A stretch of 64,000 nucleotides of DNA, taken from the NCBI GenBank assembly GCA_004193595.1, contig RPGQ01000001.1:124001-188000 (forward strand). The letters are read 5' to 3'. Below the pieces are notes generated by a model. It saw only the letters and a program-made list of their open reading frames with translations, was not told where the DNA came from and ran no database searches. Positions 16,869 to 27,195 of the stretch are shown piece after piece (positions within the stretch are counted from its first letter, which is position 1; every line of letters starts with the position of its first letter). A program made the position numbers and the translations under genes. The stretch comes from Desulfobacteraceae bacterium Eth-SRB2 (lineage in GTDB: Bacteria; Desulfobacterota; Desulfobacteria; Desulfobacterales; UBA11574).

Positions 16869-17783
16869 CTAGAAATCCTGACACTGAGAAAGTAAGGCTC
16901 CAATGTAGTGTTTTTTGGTTTCCGATATGGGCAAATCTGCAAATACCTCAGCCATCCGGCGTCTGCACCCCAGGCAGTCTCTTTTCGAATGATCGTGTTC
17001 ATAGTAAACTTCCATAAGTTCATCCGCGCTTTTTCCATAAATATCGGTCAGGCATTCATTCTTGCGAAATGCATCCATACAACCATAAACCGTGCCGTCT
17101 CTTGCCGAAATAATGAGCGAAGCCGGACATGGGGCGGACATAAATACGGTTTTGGATGCCAGCTTGGCCAATGAATCATCAATCAGATCTTGATAAAACA
17201 TATTGCATGCAATTTCATCAGGCTCTCTTGAATCGCCACTGCCAAAATAAGTCTTTTCCGTGTAAGTTAGAAGATCTTCATCTTGTGCCAGAAAAAAGGT
17301 GCTCTGGTCCAGGTAAAGACAGGGTAACATAAAAACACTTTTAAGCGCATTAAGAAGCCCGATTAAAGAAGCGGACTCAACTCGGTTGTCCGGAGCAATA
17401 ACCGGCAGCAATATAAGTCTCGGCACTTCCTGATGTATGAAGCCTTCCCTGTCAAATTCGCCGGATGCTCTCTTCAAGGACTGGTAATAATAACGCAAAT
17501 AATAATCTATTTCCTTGGCGGTTGTCAGGGGTGCCGAATGAACAAAATGAAGATAAAGCCGGGCAAATAGGTTGGTCTTGAGGAATTTGCCCACGTCTTT
17601 CTGAATCCGTTCAATCCGGGGCATACTTTCGGGCAGACCCTCGCCAATAAGATAAAGATTAGATGTCAGGTTTACATATGAAAACAGGCCCGACAATAAC
17701 CGACAAAGCCACTGGAAATCGGCCTTTTCCTGTTGTTTGGCCAGGATTACGTATATTTTTTGTATGGCGGGTTTGATCATCAT
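16869..17783 (-). CDS. SPASM-like cysteine protein paired with a radical SAM enzyme
   Basis: About 304 residues (ATG 17783). The first 200 residues match nothing I recognise and no CxxxCxxC radical SAM loop exists. The last 100 residues have spaced cysteines in a SPASM-like arrangement: CPASLIISARDGTVYGC, then NECLTDIYGKS, then CLGCRRR. SPASM domains hold auxiliary iron-sulfur clusters in peptide-modifying radical SAM enzymes. The gene starts 15 bases after the stop of the B12/radical SAM gene, so the two likely form an operon. An orphan cluster-binding partner for that enzyme is my inference. Confidence 0.65.
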   Translation of the reverse strand: MMIKPAIQKIYVILAKQQEKADFQWLCRLLSGLFSYVNLTSNLYLIGEGLPESMPRIERIQKDVGKFLKTNLFARLYLHFVHSAPLTTAKEIDYYLRYYYQSLKRASGEFDREGFIHQEVPRLILLPVIAPDNRVESASLIGLLNALKSVFMLPCLYLDQSTFFLAQDEDLLTYTEKTYFGSGDSREPDEIACNMFYQDLIDDSLAKLASKTVFMSAPCPASLIISARDGTVYGCMDAFRKNECLTDIYGKSADELMEVYYEHDHSKRDCLGCRRRMAEVFADLPISETKKHYIGALLSQCQDF

Positions 17784-17801
17784 CACTTGTTTGTTATTTT
17801 A

Positions 17802-19085
17802 TCACGATACGATGCGTTTTCCTCCGTCAAGAGAATTAGCTCGCCACATATTTTGGATCTTCTGAAGTTCATTGCTCCCAAACCCTTGGGTTTCGTACTG
17901 AGATCCAATGGACAAATATGCCGGACGGCTGTTATGCAACGGTCGTATATCGTAATCCTTGTAATGTGTGGCCAGGGGGGTTCCAAAATAGATCTGCATC
18001 TGCTGTGAATTGCTGTTCCCCATAATCTTGACTTTGTTTTTTTTCACAAACTCAAGAGTTTTCACCGCATCCTCAAAAGTTTCGTAAGGCAAACCAAACA
18101 AGGTAAAAAGTTCTACTTCTATGCCCTGATCCTGGGCCAGCCGGATCGCCCGGGCCACCTGTTCCGTGGTTATCTTCTTGCCAAGCTTTGTTAATAAACG
18201 GTCAGAAGCCGACTCGAGTCCGAAGGCAATAACACCTACCCCGGCTTGTTTCATCTTCTTCATCAACTCGGGAGTTACAAGGTCCACCCGGGTCTGAACC
18301 CACATCTTCACCTCAATGCCATGCGTCAAGATTCTGTCAAAAATTTCTATAAGCCGTTCGGAGTTACATGAGATATTCGGATCGGCAAACCAAAGTCTTT
18401 TTACCCCTTTTTTTGTTACCCATTTAATTTCCTCAAGCACCCGGTCAACGGAATGAAAGGTTATTTTGTGTTTAAAAGCATGGGGCGTGTAACAGTAGAT
18501 ACAGCGATAAGGACATCCGCGAGAGGTCAGCATGACGGCCTCATTCATACAAGAATAGTCAAAAATATCATTCAGATATGGTGAAGGATAATGATCTAAC
18601 TCCGTAAAGCCCTCAATCTCCGGGGTATCAAAGACAACGCCTTGGGCGTCCTTGTAACTTACACCGGCAAGGTCTGAAAAAGGCGTCCGGTTTTTGATGG
18701 CCTGGGCCACCCTCAGCAACGTTACTTCGCCCGAAGATCGACAGATATAATCAATATCCGAAAGCTCTTTAAAGGCGTCAGAGGGCATGAAGGTCGCCTG
18801 TGGACCCCCAATGGCGACCTTTATATTATTGTCCATGGACTTTATAAGGTTGGCGAAGCCTCTGACATAAAGCATGGTTCTCTGGTAAGCCGTCAAACCC
18901 ACCAGGGCCGGTTGAAAGCCGGTGATAAGCTCGTGAAAACCGGAACGGGACAAAGACGTATCCTGCCCTACGATCAATATTTTGGTCTTAAACCCCTTTG
19001 ATTCAAGAAAGGCGGCAATGTAGCCCAATGAAATCGGCGTCATTGTCGGCGCAAACGGATTAATTTCAATCAGTAAAATGTTCAT
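17802..19085 (-). CDS. B12-binding-domain radical SAM protein
   Basis: A 427-residue enzyme with an N-terminal B12-binding-like Rossmann region (residues 1-130, PISLGYIAAFLESKGFKT) and a radical SAM core. The iron-sulfur loop is SRGCPYRCIYCYTP (C191, C195, C198). The B12 domain lacks a DxHxxG motif, as in most of this family. Relatives methylate or ring-modify unactivated carbons in cofactors, lipids or natural products; the substrate here is unknown. Its only clear neighbour is the SPASM-like gene 15 bases downstream. Confidence 0.92.
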   Translation of the reverse strand: MNILLIEINPFAPTMTPISLGYIAAFLESKGFKTKILIVGQDTSLSRSGFHELITGFQPALVGLTAYQRTMLYVRGFANLIKSMDNNIKVAIGGPQATFMPSDAFKELSDIDYICRSSGEVTLLRVAQAIKNRTPFSDLAGVSYKDAQGVVFDTPEIEGFTELDHYPSPYLNDIFDYSCMNEAVMLTSRGCPYRCIYCYTPHAFKHKITFHSVDRVLEEIKWVTKKGVKRLWFADPNISCNSERLIEIFDRILTHGIEVKMWVQTRVDLVTPELMKKMKQAGVGVIAFGLESASDRLLTKLGKKITTEQVARAIRLAQDQGIEVELFTLFGLPYETFEDAVKTLEFVKKNKVKIMGNSNSQQMQIYFGTPLATHYKDYDIRPLHNSRPAYLSIGSQYETQGFGSNELQKIQNMWRANSLDGGKRIVS

Positions 19086-19413
19086 AATGGTATAGGCTCA
19101 ACCTACCCCGAAATCTTTCTTTTTCAATTTATCAAAAATTTTCACCTTTCGGGTCTGTATGATGGACGCTTTTATTATCAGGTGCCCTTGCTAACATGAA
19201 CACAATCAAACGTCAACCAACACATTTTACCTTATCCTCGAAAAACTTACGTTCGATATCGGGTATAATAATTTAAAGATAGCATTAACACATTTGAATA
19301 CCAATACGGGGAGAACACTCCACCACGGCGTAAATCTTTTTCCAAGAGAAACATGCCGTGGGAGGCTACAGCGAAATCCAATGCGTTTACCCTGAGCTCT
19401 TATCAAATTATTA

Positions 19414-19442
19414 TTGACAAACAAAACCATCTTTGGCATATA
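19414..19442 (+). promoter_or_regulatory. Sigma-70-like promoter upstream of the CHAT module
   Basis: TTGACA (19414-19419) and CATATA (19437-19442) lie 17 bases apart, 64 bases before the ATG at 19506. The rest of the 19086-19505 gap holds no gene I can support; it contains a half-site ATGAGTCTGTTGATT (19476-19490) of the repeat family seen at 56848. Confidence 0.5.
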
Positions 19443-19505
19443 TTTTCTATAAAAAGTAAACTCTTATCTATATCTATGAGTCTGTTGATTAACATAAGGT
19501 ATGCC

Positions 19506-19853
19506 ATGATCACAATCAGGTCCGATCAGATGCTTCTTTTCAGCAAACACGCTCGGAAACGGTTTGAAGACCAGATGGTAGCACATATGCAAATAAGGTA
19601 TAGACAAGGCGGCAGTTTACCTGAGGCACAACTCCGCGAGCGGGTGATCGCCTTGATTGCATCTGCCGAGAGTCATCAGATCGATTACGAGGATGATGTG
19701 CAGCATTACATCGAACTCTTTTTCGACCGATCATCGGATATTTTTCAAGACCCTGAAGTCAAGGCCATCCTGAAAGCAAGCGACATTTCACCTTCCACAA
19801 AAATTGCTTTCCTAAACGACACCTTGAGTTCAAAGGGAAGCCCTGATGTGTAA
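19506..19853 (+). CDS. Small protein like those encoded next to secreted effectors
   Basis: The preferred ATG at 19506 gives 115 residues starting MITIRSDQML. A longer frame from 19353 overlaps the promoter and has low-complexity upstream codons, so I reject it. The body (FSKHARKRFEDQMVAHMQIR, then a C-terminal helix near DDVQHYIELFF) resembles short proteins I recall beside type VI secretion and similar effector genes. It overlaps the next gene by 8 bases. An adaptor or chaperone role for the CHAT protein is inference. Confidence 0.7.
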   Translation: MITIRSDQMLLFSKHARKRFEDQMVAHMQIRYRQGGSLPEAQLRERVIALIASAESHQIDYEDDVQHYIELFFDRSSDIFQDPEVKAILKASDISPSTKIAFLNDTLSSKGSPDV

Positions 19854-21414
19854 TAAAGTTGGAAGTCCGGTTGAGTCCTGTCCCACCGGGACCCCTCGGG
19901 TCGACGATCCCAAGCACAAAAACTGCGCCATTAAAATTCTGTCTATTAAGGAACCCGGGGGGTACGAAGAATACAAGGATAGTAAAATTAGCATCCATGT
20001 AAAATCATTGGACAAACCTTTACACATCAAATATGAGGTTAAGGTTTGCACCATGAAAGTAACCCTCTGGATTGAATACGATCCCGCAAACAAGGTCCAT
20101 TCCGCCTTCTATAAGTCATACCAAGGTAAGGGCGTGACGGGAAAGCGAGTGGTGGTCGTCTTGCAGGGCGAAACCAAGGCCCCCGGCACCTACGAGGTTG
20201 TTTGGGATGGCCGCGACAAAACCCGGGATCATCGAATCCTGCTCGACGGCACCTATACGGTTCGCATTCAGGGCCTGCACGAAGTGACCCGGAATGACAA
20301 GACAACCATTAAGTTCCAGCCCCCATTTTCCTGTAATTACGGCATGCACTATCATAAAAGCAATTACCTACATTCGTCTAAAAAAGAGGTGGAGCACGCA
20401 AGGGACAAACAGAAGCGACTCAAGGACGGCACCGCCTTTGATTCTGATTCAAGTGTCAGCACCCCGGCTTCACTTGCTTGGGAAGAAATGCAAATTTGCG
20501 CTGTGATCGTGGAGGAGCTCCACAGCAACCCATTCCTGATGGCTTTCCATTCAGAAGAAAGCACATCCGGCAAACGGGCCTACTACAAGAAAAGCAAAAA
20601 ATCCGTGATTACGACTTATGCTCCGGCGAAAGGGAAAGGGAAAGGCATAGACATTGACAATTCTGTTTTCCTGTCCAAGCAGCCGGCCGACGCACTGCGC
20701 GATGTATTTCTGATGGTTATGTCGGGTTGCCGGACAGGAAATGAAACATTAGCCGTACAGAGAAGGCTAAAGTCTTTATCAAAAAAATTCGATCCGCGCT
20801 GGGTGGATGGGAAGCATGGACCCAAAACAACGGCCGCCTTGAAGGAGTTGCAGAAATGGGAAGGTATTCAGCCCGATAACGGCACTAAAAACCCGGCCAC
20901 CCTTGCCGCCTTGAAAATTGATCCAACCCTGGATGAGAAGAAACAAACGCGGGAAGTGCAAAAAAAGCTAAAGTCCTTCTCAAAGCGTTACAATCCCGGA
21001 AAGAGAGACGGTATTTGGGGGGATAAGACCGAAACCGCACTCACCCATTACCAAGAAGACCATACCCCCGAACTCGACGTCAATTCATTGCCGGACAAAA
21101 AAACCATGAAACATCTTAAAATAGACGGCTCGGAGGGGGCGTTGGAACGCAGCCTGGTGGAGGCCTTTATAAAGCGTGGCTGCAACATCGTTTTCGGCTT
21201 TAAAAGAAAGGTCACCTTTGATGGGGCTGAGAAGTGGCTCATCAATTTCTGGAATCAGGTTGCGGGAGGTTCGGGGATCGATGATGCCGCGACCGAAGCC
21301 AAAACAATGTGCGGCAGAAAATACGCCAAGGAGTTGGCGTACAACCTTAAAACCCGTACCGGGGTGGACAAGAACACCACTCTCCATCCGGCCCGCCATG
21401 GAAGGGATATCTAA
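19846..21414 (+). CDS. CHAT (caspase-like) protein with embedded peptidoglycan-binding domains
   Basis: A 522-residue protein. Residues about 113-143 look like a FlgD-type Ig segment (VVWDGRDKTRD, LLDGTYTVRIQG). Residues 215-297 contain histidines H226 and H235 and then VMSGCRTG, with C295 as candidate nucleophile, which resembles the cysteine box of CHAT/caspase-like proteases. Two peptidoglycan-binding_1 domains follow directly (about 300-358, VDGKHGPKTTAALKELQ; and 368-426, DGIWGDKTETALTHYQ). Then SLVEAFIKRGCNIVFGF and a helix ending near 486 look like the C-terminal part of the CHAT fold. The wall-binding pair would thus be an insertion inside the protease. No signal peptide is seen, so export would need a dedicated system. 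Confidence 0.7.
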   Translation: MCNKVGSPVESCPTGTPRVDDPKHKNCAIKILSIKEPGGYEEYKDSKISIHVKSLDKPLHIKYEVKVCTMKVTLWIEYDPANKVHSAFYKSYQGKGVTGKRVVVVLQGETKAPGTYEVVWDGRDKTRDHRILLDGTYTVRIQGLHEVTRNDKTTIKFQPPFSCNYGMHYHKSNYLHSSKKEVEHARDKQKRLKDGTAFDSDSSVSTPASLAWEEMQICAVIVEELHSNPFLMAFHSEESTSGKRAYYKKSKKSVITTYAPAKGKGKGIDIDNSVFLSKQPADALRDVFLMVMSGCRTGNETLAVQRRLKSLSKKFDPRWVDGKHGPKTTAALKELQKWEGIQPDNGTKNPATLAALKIDPTLDEKKQTREVQKKLKSFSKRYNPGKRDGIWGDKTETALTHYQEDHTPELDVNSLPDKKTMKHLKIDGSEGALERSLVEAFIKRGCNIVFGFKRKVTFDGAEKWLINFWNQVAGGSGIDDAATEAKTMCGRKYAKELAYNLKTRTGVDKNTTLHPARHGRDI

Positions 21415-21424
21415 GGATGCTCAT

Positions 21425-22213
21425 ATGTCGATTTATAGAACCCGATACCGGCTTTTCGCAGCAGTTTTTTTACTTATCATTGGGAAAATAGAAATGACCA
21501 ACGGCAATCAACATATGTTAAATTCTGAAAAAACAGCCAAGGCAATCCAATCATTCTTCGCTCAAGCGGAAGAGACCGTCACACCGCAACAGATTGCCGA
21601 ACAGATGAGTAGTCCATCGTCAATGCAACATCCGGACCTGGGTCCGCTTCTGAACTTTCGCGGCAAACTCGGAACTCTATGGGTGAGTTCTCGAAACAAT
21701 GTGGTCTATTACTCCGGAAAGGCGATAACCGGAAAAAACAAACCGGTCACTGTTAATGAAGGTTACGATATGGCGAACCATTTCGCGAAGCGGCAGGTCC
21801 CTGAATTCGCGCAACGTAACTATGAAGCAGATCCCCTGGAAGCTGATGTTGAGAGCTTAACCTTGCGCTGGACCGAGGTCCCCAGACCCGATTCTGAAAC
21901 CTCTATTTTCCCAAACTGGGTTGAGGTTGTTGTCGATCTCACTCAAGGTCGCGTGAAACGCTTCAGCGCCTCTGACTTACGCCTGGTACGGACGACACCT
22001 CCCAAATTTAACAAGGAACAGGCGGAGGCCAGAATCAAGGCAGAATTCGAGAAGGCGGCGATTGAGGATATCGAACTGATGGAACAGCCCATTTGGGACG
22101 AACCCAAGGTGATCACCGTCTGGAGTGCATTGGTGTTGACCTTGGAGCCTGAAGGCCCGGTGACCGTCCGAGTGACCATCAATGCCGATACCGGAGAAAT
22201 AATTCCAGAATAA
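21425..22213 (+). CDS. Exported protein with PepSY-like C-terminus
   Basis: Starting at ATG 21425 (AAGGA 8 bases upstream), the 262-residue protein begins with a probable signal peptide or anchor (YRLFAAVFLLIIG). The rest is soluble; its last third (NKEQAEARIKAEFE, then VTVRVTINADTGEII) resembles PepSY-like domains, which often inhibit or chaperone proteases. It lies 10 bases after the CHAT gene in the same operon, so an immunity or inhibitor role is attractive but unproven. Confidence 0.65.
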   Translation: MSIYRTRYRLFAAVFLLIIGKIEMTNGNQHMLNSEKTAKAIQSFFAQAEETVTPQQIAEQMSSPSSMQHPDLGPLLNFRGKLGTLWVSSRNNVVYYSGKAITGKNKPVTVNEGYDMANHFAKRQVPEFAQRNYEADPLEADVESLTLRWTEVPRPDSETSIFPNWVEVVVDLTQGRVKRFSASDLRLVRTTPPKFNKEQAEARIKAEFEKAAIEDIELMEQPIWDEPKVITVWSALVLTLEPEGPVTVRVTINADTGEIIPE

Positions 22214-22232
22214 TACCTGGATAAGGTTAAAA

Positions 22233-22273
22233 ATTGTATCTGGAGTTTTGCGCAGCAAAATTTAAGATACAAT
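22233..22273 (+). terminator. Hairpin downstream of the CHAT operon
   Basis: ATTGTATCT (22233-22241) pairs with AGATACAAT (22265-22273), with a GC-containing inner stem near TTTTGCGCAGCAAAA. There is no strong T-run, so termination is only possible. The DNA from here to 22527 shows no gene. Confidence 0.4.
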
Positions 22274-22599
22274 CATATTGAACAGTTTAAATTTTTTCAA
22301 ATCGATACAACGTTAGGGTTCACTCAAAAATAACTTTACATTCTTGTTATCGGATTTAGGGTGTAATTCCACGTCGGAAACTTCGTATGAGGCTTAATTG
22401 AGAGAAAGTCCATTTCGCTATCTGACACTTTTTCTCCTGTTTTGTAATGTTTTCTAACAAAATGTGCTTTCACTTTCAGGCCTGTTGATGTCTTTGTAGT
22501 TCGTATCAACTTAAGTGCTTTCTCGTATGTCCTATTTCATTCGTAAAGATTCGAGGCACATCACGCTATATGTTTTTATAATATATTTTAAAAGTTTAC

Positions 22600-22996
22600 G
22601 TGACGAAAATCATCAACTTGGCGCTGCAACATACCGAAAAAAAGCTGAAATAATCAAGCGCAAAGATTTGGCGGTTCAAAAGATTTTTCAGTGCATGCAC
22701 TGTGTTGTTTTTTAAATCTGCGAAAATGGCTGGCGTTGGCTTTGAACCTTATGAGTCAACGGTAAAAATATCCGCTGATCTAAAGGTACTTCCACCGTTT
22801 TTGTAGAAAGCTGTTCGAAGAATATGGTGATTACATCGACCGGCTGCAAACCAAAGGGCAATCCAGATACTGGCACAATGACGACTGGCTCAAGTATGGC
22901 GGACATGGATCGATTATAAAGGTGTCATGAACGGCTTTTTAAGATCAAAAGAATTTAAAGAGCTTTTTGGACGAACTCAAGACCGCCCAATCGTGA
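22600..22996 (+). pseudogene. Frameshifted copy of the zinc-ribbon gene at 52229-52642
   Basis: The same GTG start context (GTGACGAAAATCATC) and segments such as AAAGATTTTTCAGTGCATGC are recognisable, but several indels break the frame. Nothing translatable beyond short pieces remains. Confidence 0.8.
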
Positions 22997-23097
22997 GGTC
23001 TGTTGATTAATGGTCTTTTCGCACAATCTCTACCGTTATGCTCAAAAATAATCCTCGGAATATTAAAAGAGATTGGGCCGATAAATAGGAGGAGTAT

Positions 23098-23272
23098 ATG
23101 TTTAGGTGGAATGCCGGAACTTATTATCATACTGGTTATTTATCCTGATTATTTTTTGGCGCGGGCGAAGCTTCGGAAATAGGGGCGAATGGGTGAAATA
23201 CATAAAAATTTCAAAGGCGCCACCTCAGGCCTGAAAAGAACCGGACAAGATTGAAGAGACAAAGAACCTTAA
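23098..23272 (+). pseudogene. Frameshifted copy of tatA
   Basis: It keeps the AGGAGGAGTAT ribosome-binding region and ATGTTT start and ends near the equivalent stop, yet indels after the first codons destroy the hydrophobic helix frame. The intact gene is at 51946-52128. Confidence 0.8.
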
Positions 23273-25140
23273 CAAAGAGCCTGCAGAACCGCATGGTCGA
23301 CAATCGAATTATTAGTAATAAGGGCTTTAGCCATGACGTTCCCTCATTTAGGGTTAAAGAAAGATTATCGAACCCTGCAGCTCTTGACTGGCCAATCCAC
23401 ATCCGGGGTGGAGTCAACTTTCAAAGATCGTTCTGTGCGGAATTTGGGGGCGAGATAAACGGTTTGTCTGTCTCTTTTCGTTTCCAAAACACGCAAGACT
23501 ATCCGGCCAAGATTTAATCGTTACCATTTTTCACATAAGGCCGGTTCGTTAAACACTTCTAAATGAATGTCACGGTCACCATCCATATGGTGTGCACAGA
23601 TAATTGTGCATGAGATGCACTTTTATGTTCATCATTGAAAGCAATATTCAAAAAAGACCTTCCATACCACCCTTCTTTTATGGTTATTAAAAATTTTATT
23701 CGATAAAAGATATTGCATATCAGCCAGTTAAAATGGTCATTGGAAATTAATTTCTTGATTATGATTTGGCATGAAAATTGACTATCTTTAGCGTCTGTAA
23801 GGCCACCTTATTATTTTATCAAGTCAATAAAACGATTGCTTGATGGAGAGAAAAATGATGCACAGAAACAATCGCACCAGACCAAGACTTTCCGTGGGGT
23901 TATCATTGTCTTAACTTTTGCAATCATTTTTTCATCAACTAACTCCTGTATCGCTGATGATGGAATCACTTACAGGTGACTGTAGAAAAGTGTCAGAATC
24001 CGATTGTTGGAACTCCAGTATATCTGTTCAACGAAAAGCGGATCATATCTGGGTCAAGTCAGACCACCGATTCCAGGAAGGAAAAGTGGAATTTAATCTC
24101 TCCGAAGAGGAACCTATAAAATCCGGGTGGATTACCTGGAATTTACAAATTCACCAAGCCCGGTGTATACGGTTCCGGCAACCTGTCGAGACTTTCCACC
24201 ATTTACAGGATGTGATCCTAACTGTTGGGGATTATCCATCGTCACAGGCCCATTTCAATATACCCGTGTATCGTTTTAACAGAAGCGGGTTCACATATTT
24301 GAGCCGGAACCAGACCACGGACTCCAACGGCCAGGTGGTGTTTTAATCTTCAGACGATGCTTTACAATGTGCGGGCCGATTTTCACCGTTAAGAAATTCT
24401 GGTCCGGATTCCTTTACCTGTAAAACGGCGGTGACCATGCACATAGCCCGGACGCGCAGAGATTACCGTCACCAGTTCCAGCGCCTGTGGAGGCGTGAAC
24501 GTATATGTATTTACAGCGTCAGGCTCCTATCTCTCAGCAGGTCACTACCAATGCAGGGGGCAAGGTGACTTTTCATGTTCCTGCCGGTGATTACAGAGTT
24601 CAGGGCCGATTATCAGAGCCAGTATTGGAGCGATTCCACAACACTCATTGCCGGTGAGTCAATCCGGTCAGTGTTTTGACCGGCGGCGGCAGTTTACATT
24701 TACACGGTTTTGAAGGTCCGGGGTGCCTATAGCTGATGTCAACTGTTAGTAATGTTCAAAGCGAATCGGGGTTACATTGGAATAAAGCGTGCCACGGACC
24801 CCGGTGGTCAAGAGTCTCTTTTTAATCCTGGCGGACAGCGCACAAGATCGGGTGGATTATCTGGGATACCAGTTCTGGAGCCCTGTGTATGCGGTGAGCG
24901 GCAACCTGTCCGGGGACCCTCACTTTATTGCCCTTACCAGGATGTGACCCTTACCGTCACAAAGGGGATTATCAACCTTAAATGTGAACCCATTGCAAAA
25001 CATACCGGTGTATCTGTTCCAGCAAGTAAGGTTCATGTTTGGGCCGAACGGACCACGAACAAGCGGTCAGGTGGTGTTCAATCTTCCAGACAGTCTTGCA
25101 AGGTTGCGGGCCAGTTATCTCAGGACGGCAATTCTACCAG

Positions 25141-25252
25141 TTAGAAGAAAGGGGTCAAGTCTACTTTTGACCCATAAGAATACCGTCTTGTATTTTCCCT
25201 ATCTTTTTTTAATTTTTCTGTTATATTTGTTAAGCTTCAAAACTATTTAGTG
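25141..25252. repeat. Insertion footprint ending in a GGTCAAGTCTACTTTTGACC hairpin
   Basis: About 110 clean bases with no counterpart in the other copy. It starts with a hairpin (GGGGTCAAGTCTACTTTTGA and its mirror) and then a stretch containing AATACCGTCTTGTATTTTCC that reappears, in reverse, around 36970-37021. This looks like one end of a REP/Y1-type element. Confidence 0.6.
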
Positions 25253-26203
25253 ATAAGGCCGCCGAAACCGGCTTATCTTGGAAAATGTGGAAACAACGGA
25301 TGAGATCGGGTAAAGCCGAGGTTTATCCTGCCGAACACTTCGTTTAAGTTCCGAGATTGATGAAGGCCGGGAATCGGTATTGTGGAGCCCGGTGAGGACT
25401 TCTATTCAGGCAGGTGTTGTAAACCTTGACGTGGAGAAGTCGATATTTCCCCTATTACTGTAAATATAAAGCGATCACAGAAAGCATTCAGTCCAGGGTT
25501 CTCAACCCTTACATGGAAGGAGCTCGACAGGGAGCCGATATATATTGATCGAACCGGATATCGGTACTGTGGATGTCAATGGATCCCATCCGAATTTATC
25601 ACCTGATGCATTAACCATACACAATCCACTGCTACCACCCAGGTTCTGGAGGCACTGCCACCAATTTCAGCGTCGTTGTGACGGTTAATGACATGGTTTT
25701 GCCCTGGTAGAAATAAGTGCCAATCCTTCGATTATTATACAAAGGTTTTCAATGCTCTACTTTAACGTGGACATCCATAAATGCGCAAAGCGCTTTTATC
25801 GATAATGAAGATGATGTTAGCACTGTGTTTGTGGTGGATCGACTGCAATTGTATCCCGACCATACCACCGTCCTATACCATCACGGTAACCGGTCAACGG
25901 GTTCAAATAGTGCACAAGCAGTTGTCACAGTGGTTGGTAGCCCTGAACCAAATTTTGCCCGAAGAGTCTTTCGGCAAAAGAGATATGAAGACCTGATTCA
26001 ACTTGATGCCACGGTGGATGAATACGATACCAAACGCTTTTCATTGATCACCGGCCTGGTTCGTTCCAGTCTTCCACGGTTCATTACATGATACCATGCT
26101 CCGGGATATTCTATCCTAAGTGGACGTGACATATTTTAACATATAACATTCTATTTTCCATGGGTCAATAGTAGACTTGACCCCATTTTTATGACCCCAT
26201 TTT

Positions 26204-27195
26204 TCCAAGCCCGGCGGAGTTCGTTTATTAGGAATTCCGACCGTGTTAGACAGGGTGATCCAACAAGCGGTGGCCCAGGTGCTTAACAGAATCTGGGATC
26301 ATATCTTCTCCGAGTATAGCTTGGGGTTCCGCCCGAAGCGCTCACAGCATGACGCTATTCGCAAATACCGTGAATATGTGGAATCCGGACTGCGGTATGT
26401 AATTGACATTGATTTGGCAAAATTTTTCGACCGAGTGAACCATGATAGGCTTATGGCTCGATTGGCTACGAAAATAACTGACAAGCGGGTGTTGAAACTC
26501 ATCCGCAGTTTCCTGAATTCCGGTGTCATGATTGCCGGCCTTGAGAAGGCGACAAAAGAAGGTACTCCCCAAGGTGGGCCACTTTCGCCGATTTTAAGTA
26601 ATATCGTTCTTGACGAACTTGATAAAGAGCTTGAAAAGCGTGGACTGTGCTTTGTCCGTTATGCAGACGACTGTGTCATCTTTGTCGGAAGCAAGCGGGC
26701 AGGGGACCGAGTAATGGAAAGTGTCAGCCGTTTTATCGAAAAGAAATTACGGCTGGAGGTAAACCGGGAAAAAAGCGCCGTAGGTCGCCCGTGGGAACGC
26801 AAGTACCTGGGATTTTGCCTGACGAATTCACGCAAGAATCCCAAGATCCGTATCCACTGGAAAACGATCAAACGGTTTAAACAGCGGGTACGTGAAATCA
26901 CGGCCCGCCGCCGTGGGCGAAGTCTTTCTCAGGTGATCAATGAACTAAATCAGTTCATGAGCGGATGGTGGAACTATTATGGATTGACCGAATCGTTCAA
27001 CCGCTTACGTCCATTGCCACATTGGATCAGGCGCCGTCTTCGGGCGTTGGTCTGGAAGCATTGGAAGAACCGCAAAACCCGTGTGGGTCAACTCCTGAAA
27101 AGAGGAGTGTCCCGAAACTATGCCGTGACCACAGGCTGTGCCCGTAAAGGCCCCTGGCGTATGAGCAAAGTAAAGTGGGTTAATAAGAACCAGAT
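26204..27195 (+). pseudogene. Internal fragment of a group II intron reverse transcriptase/maturase
   Basis: Homology starts at SKPGGVRLLGIPTVLDRVIQ, past the normal N-terminus, and the frame has an upstream stop and only a GTG (26243) as start. The RT palm is well kept: DIDLAKFFDRVNHD, GTPQGGPLSPILSN and the catalytic YADD in VRYADDCVIF. The maturase domain is present (FMSGWWNYYGL). It then leaves the family at KGPWRMSKVKW, before the usual end, and runs into unrelated codons and the RHS remnant (to 27682). No intron RNA domains V/VI were recognised. It is clean, unlike its scrambled flanks. Confidence 0.85.

Noticed and set aside
21176-21424. N-terminal extension of the exported PepSY-like protein
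   Set aside because: It overlaps the CHAT gene in another frame; the ATG at 21425 has a ribosome-binding site and signal peptide.
26299-26901. Minus-strand frames within the RT fragment
   Set aside because: Shadows of the conserved RT coding strand.
26204-27195. Diversity-generating retroelement explaining the altered RHS copy
   Set aside because: The RT is of group II maturase type, and differences between copies are indels and mixed substitutions, not adenine-specific changes in a short repeat.
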